Positions 1-8,381 of a stretch of DNA of 64,000 bases are shown in pieces. The stretch covers positions 62,606 through 126,605 of the forward strand of contig NZ_LMIW01000012.1 of NCBI RefSeq assembly GCF_001429185.1, read 5' to 3'. A model generated the notes under the pieces. That model saw only the letters and a program-made list of their open reading frames with translations, was not told the origin of the DNA and did no database searches. The stretch comes from Terrabacter sp. Root85. GTDB taxonomy: Bacteria; Actinomycetota; Actinomycetes; Actinomycetales; Dermatophilaceae. Every line of letters begins with the position of its first letter. The first letter of the stretch is position 1. The position numbers and the translations under genes are program-made.

Positions 1-342
1 GTCATCGACACCGACCGGATGCGTCCGCAGCTCGGCGGGGTCACCGGCGGCCTGTCGGGACCCGGCATCCGACCGGTCGCGGTGCGGGCCATCTGGCAGG
101 TGCGTCAGGCGATGTTCGAGGGCCGCATCCCCACCGTGCCGATCATCGGCGTCGGGGGCGTGCGTACCGGCCGTGACGCCCTCGAGCTCGTCGCCGCCGG
201 CGCGAGCGCGATCCAGGTCGGCACCGCCGTCTTCAACGACCCGTCGGCGCCGGTCCGTGTCCTGCGCGAGCTCTGCGAGCTGCTCGACGCCAAGGGCTTC
301 GAGCGCTTCACCGACGCCGTCGCCGTGGCCCACGGCCGCTGA
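1..342 (+). CDS. pyrD: Dihydroorotate dehydrogenase, C-terminal part (truncated by window edge)
   Basis: This is the last 113 residues of a dihydroorotate dehydrogenase of the class 1B type, which oxidises dihydroorotate to orotate in pyrimidine synthesis. The frame is open from base 1 and the start lies outside the window. Visible family features are the segment GGLSGPGIRPVAVRAIW, then the FMN-phosphate-binding GVGGVRTGRDALE and GASAIQVGTAVF. The stop at 340-342 is 30 bp before pyrF, so the two are very likely cotranscribed. Class 1B enzymes work with a PyrK electron-transfer subunit, which would lie upstream and cannot be seen. The family is clear; the 1A versus 1B assignment rests on similarity alone. 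Confidence 0.9.
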   Translation, partial: VIDTDRMRPQLGGVTGGLSGPGIRPVAVRAIWQVRQAMFEGRIPTVPIIGVGGVRTGRDALELVAAGASAIQVGTAVFNDPSAPVRVLRELCELLDAKGFERFTDAVAVAHGR

Positions 343-372
343 GCCACCCGACCCGTGAACGGAGACCGAACG

Positions 373-1218
373 ATGACCCAGGCCTTCGGAGCCCGCCTCC
401 AGGACGCCATGGCGACCCACGGCCCGCTCTGTGTGGGCATCGACCCCCATCGAGCGCTCGTGGAGTCGTGGGGCCTGTCCTACGACGTCGCCGGCCTCGA
501 GCGCTTCGCCCTGACCTGCGTCGAGGCGTTCGCCGGCCGGGTCGCCGCAGTCAAGCCGCAGTCCGCCTTCTTCGAGGTCTTCGGCAGTCGGGGCCTGGCC
601 GTGCTCGAGCGCGTGCTGACCGACCTGAGCGAGGCCGGGACGCTGACGATCCTCGACGCGAAGCGCGGCGACATCGGCTCGACCATGGGTGCCTACGCCG
701 AGGCCTACCTGGGCCCGGACGCCGTCGCCCCTCCGGACGCGCTCACCGTGAGCCCGTACCTCGGCTACGAGTCGCTCCGCCCCGCGATCGACCTCGCCGA
801 GCAGACGGGGCGCGGGCTCTTCGTCCTCGCACTGACGTCGAACCCCGAAGGCGCGACCGTCCAGCACGCGGTGCGCGACGGCCGGTCCGTCGCTGCGTCC
901 GTCGTCGAGGGCGCTGCGGGTGACAACGCCGCGGCGCGAGGCCGCGGCGAGCTGGGCAGCATCGGACTCGTCATCGGTGCCACGGTCGGCAGTGCCGTGC
1001 ACGACCTCGGGCTCGACCTCGTGAGTGCCGCGACGCCGGTGCTCGCCCCGGGCTTCGGTGCCCAGGGCGGCACGATCGAGTCGCTCGCCACGACCTTCGG
1101 TGCGGCCCGTGGCCAGGTGCTCGCGTCGTCGAGCCGCGAGATCCTCGGTGCCGGCCCCGAGCCGAGCCGGCTCGTGTCCCGGACGGCGCAGGTCGCGGAG
1201 ACGCTGAGAGCGCACTGA
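373..1218 (+). CDS. pyrF: Orotidine 5'-phosphate decarboxylase, type 2
   Basis: The 281-residue enzyme converts OMP to UMP, the last step of UMP synthesis. The catalytic motif DAKRGDIGST starts near residue 95 (Asp95, Lys97, Asp100), and the FALTCVEA/AAVKPQSAFFE region is typical of the longer type 2 (mycobacterial-style) enzymes rather than the roughly 230-residue E. coli type. I chose the ATG at 373 because GGAG at 361-364 stands at a normal distance; an in-frame GTG at 355 would add six residues. It follows pyrD directly, as in other actinobacterial pyr clusters. Confidence 0.95.
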   Translation: MTQAFGARLQDAMATHGPLCVGIDPHRALVESWGLSYDVAGLERFALTCVEAFAGRVAAVKPQSAFFEVFGSRGLAVLERVLTDLSEAGTLTILDAKRGDIGSTMGAYAEAYLGPDAVAPPDALTVSPYLGYESLRPAIDLAEQTGRGLFVLALTSNPEGATVQHAVRDGRSVAASVVEGAAGDNAAARGRGELGSIGLVIGATVGSAVHDLGLDLVSAATPVLAPGFGAQGGTIESLATTFGAARGQVLASSSREILGAGPEPSRLVSRTAQVAETLRAH

Positions 1219-1267
1219 CGCTCCCACCCGTGTCACAGGAAGTTCCCAGCCGGGTATGCGTTGTGGC

Positions 1268-1738
1268 ATGACGCACACTCGACGCGCACGCCGACTGCTC
1301 GCCACCGTCGCCCTCACCGCGACGATCCCGCTCGCCACCGCGTGCGGCTCCAGCACCCAGCCGTCCTCGACAGCCGGCAGCACCGCGTCGGCGTCCTCGT
1401 CGGCGTCCTCGTCGGCGTCGAGCACCACGACGAGCGCCTCGGCAGCGGCCGACTCCGCCTACTGCGCGGCGCTCGAGTCCGGGCAGAAGGAGCTCGAGTC
1501 GATGTCGTCGAAGATCAGCGACAAGGCCGCTCTGGAGCAGGGCAAGGTGGTGCTCCAGAAGATCGAGGCCGCCGCGCCGGACGAGGTCAAGCAGGCCTGG
1601 GGCGACCTCATCGCCTTCGTCGACGCGGCGGCGTCGGGCGACAAGGGCGCCGTCTCCGCGGCGACCGCGAAGATGGATGCCTCGAGCACGAAGATCGAGG
1701 CGCACGCCAAGGCGACCTGCAACCTCGACATCTCCTGA
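1268..1738 (+). CDS. Small lipoprotein of unknown function (paralogue 1)
   Basis: A 156-residue protein with an Arg-rich n-region, a hydrophobic segment and the lipobox LATAC near residue 23, followed by a Ser/Ala/Thr-rich linker and a mostly helical domain with two cysteines (SAYCAALE and ATCNLDIS). The likely fate is lipid anchoring on the outer face of the membrane. It resembles the next gene: both have a YC.AL motif at the domain start, an AP[DE]EV segment in the middle and a C..D[IL] end. An ATG at 1256 is also possible, but the hexamer TATGCG at 1255-1260 lies 7 nt before the ATG at 1268 and suggests a leaderless start. I do not recognise a named family. Confidence 0.75.
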   Translation: MTHTRRARRLLATVALTATIPLATACGSSTQPSSTAGSTASASSSASSSASSTTTSASAAADSAYCAALESGQKELESMSSKISDKAALEQGKVVLQKIEAAAPDEVKQAWGDLIAFVDAAASGDKGAVSAATAKMDASSTKIEAHAKATCNLDIS

Positions 1739-1745
1739 CCATCGG

Positions 1746-1770
1746 ACCCGGGCAGCGCGCTGCCTCGGGT
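1746..1770 (+). terminator. Hairpin terminator between the two lipoprotein genes
   Basis: An 11-12 bp GC-rich inverted repeat (ACCCG-GGCAGC pairing with GCTGCC-T-CGGGT, one bulged T) lies just after the stop of the first lipoprotein gene. There is no U-tract, as is usual for actinobacterial terminators. Confidence 0.55.
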
Positions 1771-1799
1771 AGTCGCAGGACGTCGCCGACGACACGGCA

Positions 1800-1805
1800 T
1801 ACGGT
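1800..1805 (+). promoter_or_regulatory. -10 element (TACGGT) for second lipoprotein, leaderless
   Basis: TACGGT ends 6 nt before the ATG at 1812, so the transcript would begin at or next to the start codon. It overlaps a copy of the CGGCATAC motif (1795-1802). Confidence 0.5.
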
Positions 1806-1811
1806 GTGGTG

Positions 1812-2198
1812 ATGCGAACGACCGCCCTGCGCAAGAGCCCTTCGGTGGCCCTCGCGCTGCTCCTCACGGCGACCTCGGTCGCGGCCTGCTCGTCGGGGTC
1901 GACCGGTTCCTACTGCGACGCCCTGACGGCCGCCGAGGCGGACTGGAAGGATGCGGGCGCGACCCTCAAGGACCCTGCCTCGGCGGCGCGTTTCGTCGCC
2001 ACCATCACCACGGTCGAGGCGAGTGCCCCCGAGGAGGTCAGGACCGACTGGGCCTCGCTGCGGGTCCTCGCCGCGAAGTTCACGGTGGCCAAGCCCGACC
2101 TCACGGAGCTGACGAAGCACATGGAGGGCTTCGAGAGCTCGGCCAAGCGGATCGAGACCCATGCCAAGGAGACGTGCGGGATCGACCTCGGCAGCTGA
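1812..2198 (+). CDS. Small lipoprotein of unknown function (paralogue 2)
   Basis: A 128-residue protein with a signal peptide ending in the lipobox SVAAC near residue 25, then GSYCDALTAAEADW and a helical domain ending in ETCGIDL. It is a shorter paralogue of the gene just upstream: the same two cysteines are kept, and an APEEVRTDW segment matches APDEVKQAW there. The Ser/Thr linker of paralogue 1 is missing. I chose the ATG at 1812 because a -10 hexamer lies 6 nt upstream; a GTG at 1806 is less likely. The tandem arrangement suggests a local duplication. Function unknown; the cysteine pair may form a disulfide outside the cell (inference). Confidence 0.75.
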   Translation: MRTTALRKSPSVALALLLTATSVAACSSGSTGSYCDALTAAEADWKDAGATLKDPASAARFVATITTVEASAPEEVRTDWASLRVLAAKFTVAKPDLTELTKHMEGFESSAKRIETHAKETCGIDLGS

Positions 2199-2301
2199 GC
2201 GGCGTCCGAACGTCGGCTGAACGGCAGCGGCAGGGCGGCAGGAGGGCAGCGGGAGGTGTCCCGGCACGGCCCCCGCGTTGCGGCGCGCACGGCCGGATCG
2301 C

Positions 2302-2307
2302 TAGGTT
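2302..2307 (+). promoter_or_regulatory. Probable -10 element (TAGGTT) for mihF-gmk
   Basis: TAGGTT stands in otherwise GC-rich intergenic DNA about 80 nt before the mihF start. This would give a leader of about 75 nt that carries the Shine-Dalgarno site. No clear -35 is seen. Confidence 0.4.
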
Positions 2308-2387
2308 CGGCGGAGACAACACGCGAGACGTGAAGAACGGCAGGGGGCGCAGGGCGCTCCCCGCAGGCAGCGAGGAGACCGAAGACC

Positions 2388-2705
2388 GTGGCGCTTCCAC
2401 CGCTCACCCCTGAGCAACGGGCCGCAGCACTCGAGAAGGCTGCAGCCGCACGTCGGGAGCGAGCAGCGGTCAAGAACCGGCTCAAGTACTCCAGCGGCTC
2501 GCTCTCCGAGGTCCTCGAGGACGGCAAGGCCGACCCGGTCATCGGCAAGATGAAGGTCACCGAGCTGCTCGAGTCGATGCCCGGCGTCGGCCGCGTCCGC
2601 GCCAAGGCGATCATGGCCGAGGTCGGCATCGCCGAGTCGCGACGCGTGCGTGGGCTCGGGGCCAACCAGGTCGCAGCCCTGCTCCACCGCTTCGAGAAGC
2701 CGTGA
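2388..2705 (+). CDS. mihF: Integration host factor, actinobacterial type
   Basis: A 105-residue basic nucleoid-associated protein of the MIHF family, unrelated in sequence to E. coli IHF. It has the N-terminal LTPEQRAAALEKAAAARRERA helix and the helix-turn region MPGVGRVRAKAIMAEVGIAESRRVRGLG that contacts DNA. The GTG start at 2388 follows GAGGAG at 2372-2377. Its position directly before gmk is conserved in actinobacteria, and here its stop overlaps the gmk start by one base (TGATG), so the two are translationally coupled. Members of this family help compact DNA and are needed for normal growth in mycobacteria (family knowledge). Confidence 0.93.
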   Translation: MALPPLTPEQRAAALEKAAAARRERAAVKNRLKYSSGSLSEVLEDGKADPVIGKMKVTELLESMPGVGRVRAKAIMAEVGIAESRRVRGLGANQVAALLHRFEKP

Positions 2706-3325
2706 TGTCGGCTGACCCGACGTCGCCCGCGGAGCCCCAGCACGACGCAGCAGCCCCCCGGCGTGGTCGGCTCACGGTGCTCGCCGGCCCCACCGCGGTC
2801 GGCAAGGGCACCATCGCGGCCTACGTGCGCACGCACTTCCCGGGCGTCTGGTTCTCCGTCTCGATGACGACCCGCCGACCGCGACCGGGCGAGGTCGACG
2901 GGGTGCACTACCACTTCGTCGACGACCACGAGTTCGACCGTCTGGTCGAGGCGGGGGAGTTCCTCGAGTACGCCGTCGTCCACGGCGCCGCCAAGTACGG
3001 CACGCCGCGGGGTCCGGTCGAGCGTGTCATCCGCGAGGGCCGCGACGCCCTGCTCGAGATCGACCTGCAGGGCGCGCGCCAGGTGCGCGACACGTGGCCC
3101 GAGGCACTCTTCGTCTTCCTCGCACCGCCGAGCTGGGACGAGCTGGTGCGCCGGCTCGTCGGCCGCGGCACCGAGGACGAGGCCGAGCGCGAGCGGCGCC
3201 TGTCCACCGCACGGGGCGAGATGGCGGCCCAGAGCGAGTTCGACGAGGTCATCGTCAACGACGATGTTCGTCGGGCCAGCGAAGAACTCGTATCATTGAT
3301 GAGATCGGGACGCACCGACCGGTGA
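2705..3325 (+). CDS. gmk: Guanylate kinase
   Basis: The 206-residue enzyme phosphorylates GMP to GDP. The P-loop GPTAVGKGT sits near residues 28-36 (the usual form is GPSGVGKGT), followed by SVSMTTRRPRPGEVDGVHYHF, which binds GMP, and DALLEIDLQGARQV. An N-terminal extension of about 20 disordered residues precedes the core. The ATG at 2705 overlaps the mihF stop; a GTG one codon earlier is possible. The rpoZ promoter lies inside the 3' end of this gene. Confidence 0.95.
   Translation: MSADPTSPAEPQHDAAAPRRGRLTVLAGPTAVGKGTIAAYVRTHFPGVWFSVSMTTRRPRPGEVDGVHYHFVDDHEFDRLVEAGEFLEYAVVHGAAKYGTPRGPVERVIREGRDALLEIDLQGARQVRDTWPEALFVFLAPPSWDELVRRLVGRGTEDEAERERRLSTARGEMAAQSEFDEVIVNDDVRRASEELVSLMRSGRTDR
3291..3296 (+). 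promoter_or_regulatory. Probable -10 element (TATCAT) for rpoZ inside gmk 3' end
   Basis: TATCAT is an unusually AT-rich hexamer within the last codons of gmk. It would start an rpoZ transcript with a leader of about 124 nt; that leader has GTGTGCC (3339-3345) able to pair with GGCACAC (3383-3389). Confidence 0.45.
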
Positions 3326-3426
3326 GTCCCGACGTGATGTGTGCCAGCCGACGGCATACGACCGCACCGCCGTCGACGTAGCGGCACACACCTCAAGCCC
3401 GCTGAAACCAACGAAACGAGATCACT

Positions 3427-3690
3427 GTGTCCGGTACCCAGGCTGCTCCCATCGGCATCACCAACCCGCCGATCGACGACCTCCTGACCGCCGCCGACTC
3501 GAAGTACGCGCTCGTCATCTACTCCGCCAAGCGCGCCCGTCAGATCAACGCCTACTACTCCCAGCTGCAGGAGGGCCTGCTCGACTACGTCGGCCCGCTC
3601 GTCGAGACCGAGGTCCACGAGAAGCCGCTGTCGATCGCGCTGCGCGAGATCAACGAGGGCCTGCTGACCTCGACGCCCACCGAGGCCTGA
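3427..3690 (+). CDS. rpoZ: DNA-directed RNA polymerase omega subunit
   Basis: This 87-residue protein helps assembly and stability of RNA polymerase by clamping the beta' subunit. The core motif is [29 protein letters not shown], followed by [11 protein letters not shown]. The start is the GTG at 3427; only a weak purine stretch (CGAAACGAGA) precedes it, so initiation may depend on the long leader. The gmk-rpoZ-coaBC order is conserved in many bacteria. The 101 bp upstream contain one copy of the CGGCATAC motif (3352-3359). Confidence 0.95.
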   Translation: MSGTQAAPIGITNPPIDDLLTAADSKYALVIYSAKRARQINAYYSQLQEGLLDYVGPLVETEVHEKPLSIALREINEGLLTSTPTEA

Positions 3691-3716
3691 GCACCCCGAC
3701 GGGTCCGGAGCAGCCG

Positions 3717-4955
3717 ATGCGCGTCGTCCTCGGGGTGAGTGGCGGCATCGCCGCCTACAAGGCGTGCTCGCTGCTCCGGCTGTTCACCGAGCACGGGCAC
3801 GACGTCACGGTCGTGCCCACTGCGGCGGCGCTCCAGTTCGTCGGGGCGCCGACGTGGTCCGCCCTCTCGGGCAAGCCCGTCAGCACCGAGGTGTGGACGT
3901 CCGTGCACGAGGTCCCGCACGTGCGCATCGGCCAGGCGGCCGACCTCGTCGTCGTCGCACCGGCCACGGCCGACCTGCTCGCCAAGGCCGCACACGGCCT
4001 GGCCGACGACCTCCTGACCAACACCCTGCTCACCGCCCGGTGCCCGGTGGCCTTCGCGCCGGCCATGCACACGGAGATGTGGGAGCACCCGGCCACGCAG
4101 GCCAACGTCGCCACGCTGCGCTCGCGCGGAGCGCACGTCATCGAGCCAGCGGTGGGTCGCCTCACGGGCAAGGACTCCGGCGCCGGCCGCCTCCCCGAGC
4201 CCGAAGCGCTGTATGCCGCATGCCTCGCGATCGTCTCGGGTGACGGGACCGCGGTGGCCGGGGCGCCGCTGCGCGACCTCGAGGGCCGCCGCGTCGTCGT
4301 GTCCGCCGGTGGCACGCGCGAGCCGCTCGACCCGGTGCGCTACCTCGGCAACCGCTCGTCCGGCAAGCAGGGCGTGGCCATCGCTCGCGCCGCCGCCGAG
4401 CGCGGGGCGAAGGTCATCCTCGTGGCCGCCAACGTCGCGGTCCCGGTGCCCGAGGGCATCGACGTCGTGCGGGTCGAGACGACGCTCGAGCTGCAGCGGG
4501 CGGTCGAGGAGGCGGCGTCGGATGCCGACGTCGTCGTCATGGCCGCGGCTCCGGCCGACTTCCGCCCGGCGCTCGTGAGCGAGAGCAAGATCAAGAAGTC
4601 CTCCGACCCCGACGCCGGCCTGCGGGTCGAGCTCGTCGAGAACCCCGACATCGTCCGTGGGCTCGTCGCGGAGCGCGACGCCCGTGGGACGGGCACGCCG
4701 TTCATCGTCAGCTTCGCCGCCGAGACGGGCGATGCCCACGGCAGCGTCATGGACCACGCGCGGGCGAAGTTCGCCCGGAAGGGCAGCGACCTGCAGGTCG
4801 TCAACGAGGTCGGCGCCGACCTGACCTTCGGCAAGGACGACACGACGGTGCACCTGCTCCGGCGCGGCAGCGACGAGGCGACGACGGTCGGACCGACCTC
4901 CAAGGACGCCGTCGCCACCGCGCTGTGGGACACCATCTCGCCCCTGCTCGACTGA
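3717..4955 (+). CDS. coaBC: Bifunctional phosphopantothenoylcysteine decarboxylase / phosphopantothenate-cysteine ligase
   Basis: A 412-residue fusion that performs the second and third steps of coenzyme A synthesis. The N-terminal CoaC flavoprotein domain (about 1-185) has GVSGGIAAYK, the catalytic His near residue 68 (EVPHVRIG) and FAPAMHTEMW, where the family's usual PAMN is PAMH. The C-terminal CoaB domain (about 195-412) begins at VVVSAGGTREPLDPVRYLGNRSSG and has AAAPADFRP and the KIKK lysines. The ATG at 3717 follows GGAG at 3706-3709. It lies 26 bp after rpoZ and is probably cotranscribed with it. Confidence 0.95.
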   Translation: MRVVLGVSGGIAAYKACSLLRLFTEHGHDVTVVPTAAALQFVGAPTWSALSGKPVSTEVWTSVHEVPHVRIGQAADLVVVAPATADLLAKAAHGLADDLLTNTLLTARCPVAFAPAMHTEMWEHPATQANVATLRSRGAHVIEPAVGRLTGKDSGAGRLPEPEALYAACLAIVSGDGTAVAGAPLRDLEGRRVVVSAGGTREPLDPVRYLGNRSSGKQGVAIARAAAERGAKVILVAANVAVPVPEGIDVVRVETTLELQRAVEEAASDADVVVMAAAPADFRPALVSESKIKKSSDPDAGLRVELVENPDIVRGLVAERDARGTGTPFIVSFAAETGDAHGSVMDHARAKFARKGSDLQVVNEVGADLTFGKDDTTVHLLRRGSDEATTVGPTSKDAVATALWDTISPLLD

Positions 4956-4959
4956 GCAC

Positions 4960-4965
4960 TAGACT
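4960..4965 (+). promoter_or_regulatory. -10 element (TAGACT) for metK
   Basis: TAGACT lies 5 nt after the coaBC stop and about 85 nt before the metK start. The leader has a small ATGGC-CT-GCCAT hairpin, but I see no known SAM-riboswitch core. Confidence 0.5.
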
Positions 4966-5049
4966 CTCGCCCCAGCATGGCCTGCCATCCGCAGGACCGG
5001 GGCCGCCGAACCACCCGCACCAACTCCGCACCCGACCGAGGGAGAGCAA

Positions 5050-6273
5050 GTGTCCGCACGTCTGTTCACGTCCGAGTCCGTCACCGAGGGACACCCGGAC
5101 AAGATCTGCGACCAGATCAGCGACTCGATCCTCGACGCGCTGCTCACCGACGACCCGCAGGCGCGCGTCGCGGTCGAGACGATGGTCACGACCGGGCTCG
5201 TCCACGTCGCCGGCGAGGTGTCCACGACGGCCTACGTCGAGATCCCGAAGATCGTGCGCGAGACCATCCTCGAGGTCGGCTACGACGGCTCGCAGAAGGG
5301 CTTCGACGGGCGGACCTGCGGCGTCTCGATCTCCATCGGTGCGCAGTCGCCCGACATCGCCCAGGGCGTCGACACGGCGCACGAGCACCGCACGGGTGAC
5401 GTCGACGACCTGCTCGACAAGCAGGGCGCCGGCGACCAGGGCCTGATGTTCGGCTACGCGTGCGACGACACGGCCGAGCTCATGCCGCTGCCGATCCACC
5501 TGGCCCACCGCCTCTCGGAGCGCCTGACGCAGGTGCGCAAGAGCGACGAGCTCGCCTACCTGCGTCCCGATGGCAAGACGCAGGTCACCATCGCCTACGA
5601 GGGCGACCGCGCCGTCTCCCTCGACACCGTCGTGCTCTCGACCCAGCACGCCCCCGACGTCTCGCTCGAGGGCATGCTCGAGCCCGACATCCGCGCCCAC
5701 GTCATCGAGCCCGTCCTCGCGGAGCTGCGCGAGAGCGGCACCGACCTCGACGTGTCGAGCTACCGGGCCCTGATCAACCCGACCGGTCGCTTCGAGATCG
5801 GTGGCCCGATGGGCGACGCCGGCCTGACCGGACGCAAGATCATCGTCGACACCTACGGCGGCATGGCCCGCCACGGCGGCGGTGCCTTCTCGGGCAAGGA
5901 CCCGAGCAAGGTCGACCGCTCGGCGGCGTACGCCATGCGCTGGGTCGCCAAGAACGTCGTCGCCGCGGGCCTCGCCCGTCGCTGCGAGGTCCAGGTCGCC
6001 TACGCCATCGGCAAGGCGCAGCCGGTCGGCCTCTACATCGAGACCTTCGGCACCGAGACCGTCCCGGTCGACAAGATCCAGCAGGCCATCGGCGACGTCT
6101 TCGACCTGCGCCCGGCCGCCATCGTCGACGCGCTCGACCTGCTGCGCCCGATCTACCGCCCGACGGCCGCCTACGGCCACTTCGGTCGCACCAAGGCCGA
6201 CGGCGTCGAGAACCCGTTCACGTGGGAGCGCACCGACCGCATCGAGGCCCTGCGCACGGCCGTCTCCGGCTGA
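5050..6273 (+). CDS. metK: S-adenosylmethionine synthetase
   Basis: The 407-residue enzyme makes S-adenosylmethionine from methionine and ATP. Signature segments are [20 protein letters not shown] at the N-terminus, [16 protein letters not shown] and the P-loop-like [15 protein letters not shown]. The length matches the family. The GTG at 5050 is preceded by GAGGGAGAG. It has its own promoter in the coaBC-metK gap and is followed after 16 bp by priA, which appears to have its own leaderless promoter. Confidence 0.97.
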   Translation: MSARLFTSESVTEGHPDKICDQISDSILDALLTDDPQARVAVETMVTTGLVHVAGEVSTTAYVEIPKIVRETILEVGYDGSQKGFDGRTCGVSISIGAQSPDIAQGVDTAHEHRTGDVDDLLDKQGAGDQGLMFGYACDDTAELMPLPIHLAHRLSERLTQVRKSDELAYLRPDGKTQVTIAYEGDRAVSLDTVVLSTQHAPDVSLEGMLEPDIRAHVIEPVLAELRESGTDLDVSSYRALINPTGRFEIGGPMGDAGLTGRKIIVDTYGGMARHGGGAFSGKDPSKVDRSAAYAMRWVAKNVVAAGLARRCEVQVAYAIGKAQPVGLYIETFGTETVPVDKIQQAIGDVFDLRPAAIVDALDLLRPIYRPTAAYGHFGRTKADGVENPFTWERTDRIEALRTAVSG

Positions 6274-6276
6274 GGC

Positions 6277-6282
6277 TAGATT
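6277..6282 (+). promoter_or_regulatory. -10 element (TAGATT) for priA, near-leaderless
   Basis: TAGATT ends 7 nt before the priA GTG at 6290 and starts 3 nt after the metK stop. No Shine-Dalgarno sequence fits in the gap. Confidence 0.5.
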
Positions 6283-6289
6283 CGCCCCC

Positions 6290-8326
6290 GTGGGCGACGA
6301 CGAGACCAAGCAGCGACCGGCCGGACGGCCGGTCGCTGCCGTCGTCGTGGAGACCCCGCTGGCGCACCTCGACCGCGTCTTCGAGTACGCCGTACCCGAG
6401 GAGCTCGATGCCGACGCCGTGCCCGGCGCGCGCGTGCGGGTGCGCTTCTCGGGTCGCGAGCTCGACGGCTTCGTCGTCGAGCGGCGGGACCAGCCCCTGC
6501 ACGACGGCCGGCTGACGCCGCTGCGCCGGGTCGTCAGCGCCGAGCCGGTGCTGACCCCCGAGGTCCTCGCCCTCTGCCGCGCCGTCGCCGACCGGTATGC
6601 CGGCACCCTGAGCGACGTCCTCCGCCTCGCGGTGCCCAAGCGCCACGCCACGGCCGAGCGCAACCTCCCGATGGAGTGCCCGCCCCAGGACGAGCTCGCA
6701 GCACCCGACCCCGGTGCGTGGGCGGCCTACCCGGCCGGGCCGGCGTGGCTGCGTCGGGTCGCCTCCGGGGAGGGTCCCGCCGCGGCGTGGACCGCCCTGC
6801 CGGGACGCGCAGGAGACGCGGACTGGCCGGCGGCGCTCGCCGTCGCCGTGGCCACGGCACTGGCCGCGGGCCGGGGCGCGCTCGTCGTCGTGCCCGACCA
6901 CCGGGACGTCGACCGGCTCGACGCCGCCCTGACCGCCGTGCTCGGCAAGGGGCGCCACGTGCGGCTCACCTCGGACCAGGGTCCGCAGGCGCGCTACACC
7001 GCTTGGCTCAAGGTGCTCCGCGGCCACGTCCGGGTCGTCATCGGCACGCGCGCGGCCGCCTTCGCCCCCGTCCACGACCTCGGCCTCGTCGCGTGGTGGG
7101 ACGACGGCGACGACCTGCTCGCCGAGCCGCGGGCGCCCTACCACCACGTGGGCGTCGTGCTCGGGCTGAGGGCGTCCGCGACCGGCGCCGCCCTGCTCAC
7201 CGGAGGGTTCGGGCGGAGCCTGCGCGTCCAGGTGGCCGTCGAGGCGGGCGCGCTCGTGCCGGTCGAGGCCGATGCCGCGACCGTGCGCGCGGCCGCACCA
7301 CGCGTCACCATCGCCGGTGAGGGGGTCGACGAGGAGCGCGACGGCCCGGCTTCCCGGGCCCACATCCCCTCACGCGCGTGGCGCGTCGCCAAGGACGCCC
7401 TCGTCGACGGACCGGTCCTCGTCCAGGTGCCGCGCCGCGGCTACCTGCCGTCGCTCAGCTGCGCCGAGTGCCGCACTCCGGTGCGGTGCGTGCGCTGCCA
7501 GGGGCCGGTGGCGCTCGGAGCCTCCGGGACGGCCCCGGCCTGCCGGTGGTGCGGCCTGGCGCTGAGCGGCCACGGCTTCGAGTGCGGCCACTGCGGCTCG
7601 CGTCGGCTGCGTTCCTCGATCACGGGCGCCCGGCGCACGGCGGAGGAGATCGGGCGCGCCTTCCCGGGTTTCCCGGTCCACACGTCGGGCTCCGGCGAGG
7701 TGCTCGCCGTCGTCGGGCGCGAGCCGTCCCTCGTCATCGCGACGCCGGGGGCCGAGCCGGTCGCCGACGGCGGCTACACCGCCGTGCTGCTGCTCGATGC
7801 GTGGGCGAGCCTGGACCTGCCCGTGCTCGACGCGCCGCTCGAGGCAGTGCGGCGGTGGATGGCCGCGGCGGCACTGGCCCGCGAGGGGCGTGCCGTGGTG
7901 CTGAGCGGCGCCCCGGAGGCCGTGGCGCTGCCGGCCGTCGAGGCGCTCGTGCGGTGGGACCCCGCCTGGCTCGCGGCCCGCGAGCTGGCGGAGCGGCGTG
8001 AGCTCGGCCTTCCGCCGGCCGTGCGCGTGGCCCAGCTGACCGGTGGCCGGCGCCCGCTCGAGGAGGCGCTCGGACAGGCCGACCTGCCCGACGTCGCCCA
8101 GGTGCTCGGCCCGGTCCGGCTCTCGCACGCGGGTGCACCTCCCCGCCGTGCCCCGGCCGACGGGGAGCTCGAACGTGCCGTCGCCGACCACCACGTGCTC
8201 GTCCGCGTGCCGGCCTCCGAGACCGAGTCGCTGACCCGGGCCCTGCTGGCGCTCAAGGCCTTCCGTTCGGCTCGCAAGGAAACGGACGTCGTGGCCGTGC
8301 GGGTCGACCCGCTCGACACGTTCTGA
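6290..8326 (+). CDS. priA: PriA-like primosomal protein lacking helicase motifs
   Basis: A 678-residue protein with the PriA 3'-DNA-binding domain at the N-terminus (VVETPLAHLDRVFEYAVPEEL, PGARVRVRFSGRELDGFVV) and the zinc-binding cysteine cluster near residues 391-440 (C..C...CVRC, CRWCG, CGHCG). The helicase domain is degenerate: no GxGKT Walker A is present, and the place of the DEEH box reads VAWWDDGDD. This loss is a known feature of actinobacterial PriA, so the protein probably acts in replication restart as a structural loader rather than as an ATP-driven helicase. The GTG at 6290 follows a -10 hexamer by 7 nt. The metK-priA-def-fmt order is common in this phylum. Confidence 0.9.
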   Translation: MGDDETKQRPAGRPVAAVVVETPLAHLDRVFEYAVPEELDADAVPGARVRVRFSGRELDGFVVERRDQPLHDGRLTPLRRVVSAEPVLTPEVLALCRAVADRYAGTLSDVLRLAVPKRHATAERNLPMECPPQDELAAPDPGAWAAYPAGPAWLRRVASGEGPAAAWTALPGRAGDADWPAALAVAVATALAAGRGALVVVPDHRDVDRLDAALTAVLGKGRHVRLTSDQGPQARYTAWLKVLRGHVRVVIGTRAAAFAPVHDLGLVAWWDDGDDLLAEPRAPYHHVGVVLGLRASATGAALLTGGFGRSLRVQVAVEAGALVPVEADAATVRAAAPRVTIAGEGVDEERDGPASRAHIPSRAWRVAKDALVDGPVLVQVPRRGYLPSLSCAECRTPVRCVRCQGPVALGASGTAPACRWCGLALSGHGFECGHCGSRRLRSSITGARRTAEEIGRAFPGFPVHTSGSGEVLAVVGREPSLVIATPGAEPVADGGYTAVLLLDAWASLDLPVLDAPLEAVRRWMAAAALAREGRAVVLSGAPEAVALPAVEALVRWDPAWLAARELAERRELGLPPAVRVAQLTGGRRPLEEALGQADLPDVAQVLGPVRLSHAGAPPRRAPADGELERAVADHHVLVRVPASETESLTRALLALKAFRSARKETDVVAVRVDPLDTF

Positions 8327-8369
8327 CCTGCCGTCGCGTCTCCGAGGCGTCTCGGGCACGCCGCCGTGA

Positions 8370-8375
8370 CAGAGT
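8370..8375 (+). promoter_or_regulatory. -10 element (CAGAGT), leaderless promoter
   Basis: CAGAGT ends 6 nt before the ATG at 8382. There is no ribosome-binding site between them. Confidence 0.4.
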
Positions 8376-8381
8376 GACGGC

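Noticed and set aside
4956-5049. Possible SAM riboswitch before metK
   Set aside because: The 94-bp leader lacks the conserved core of any SAM riboswitch class I know and shows only a small hairpin.
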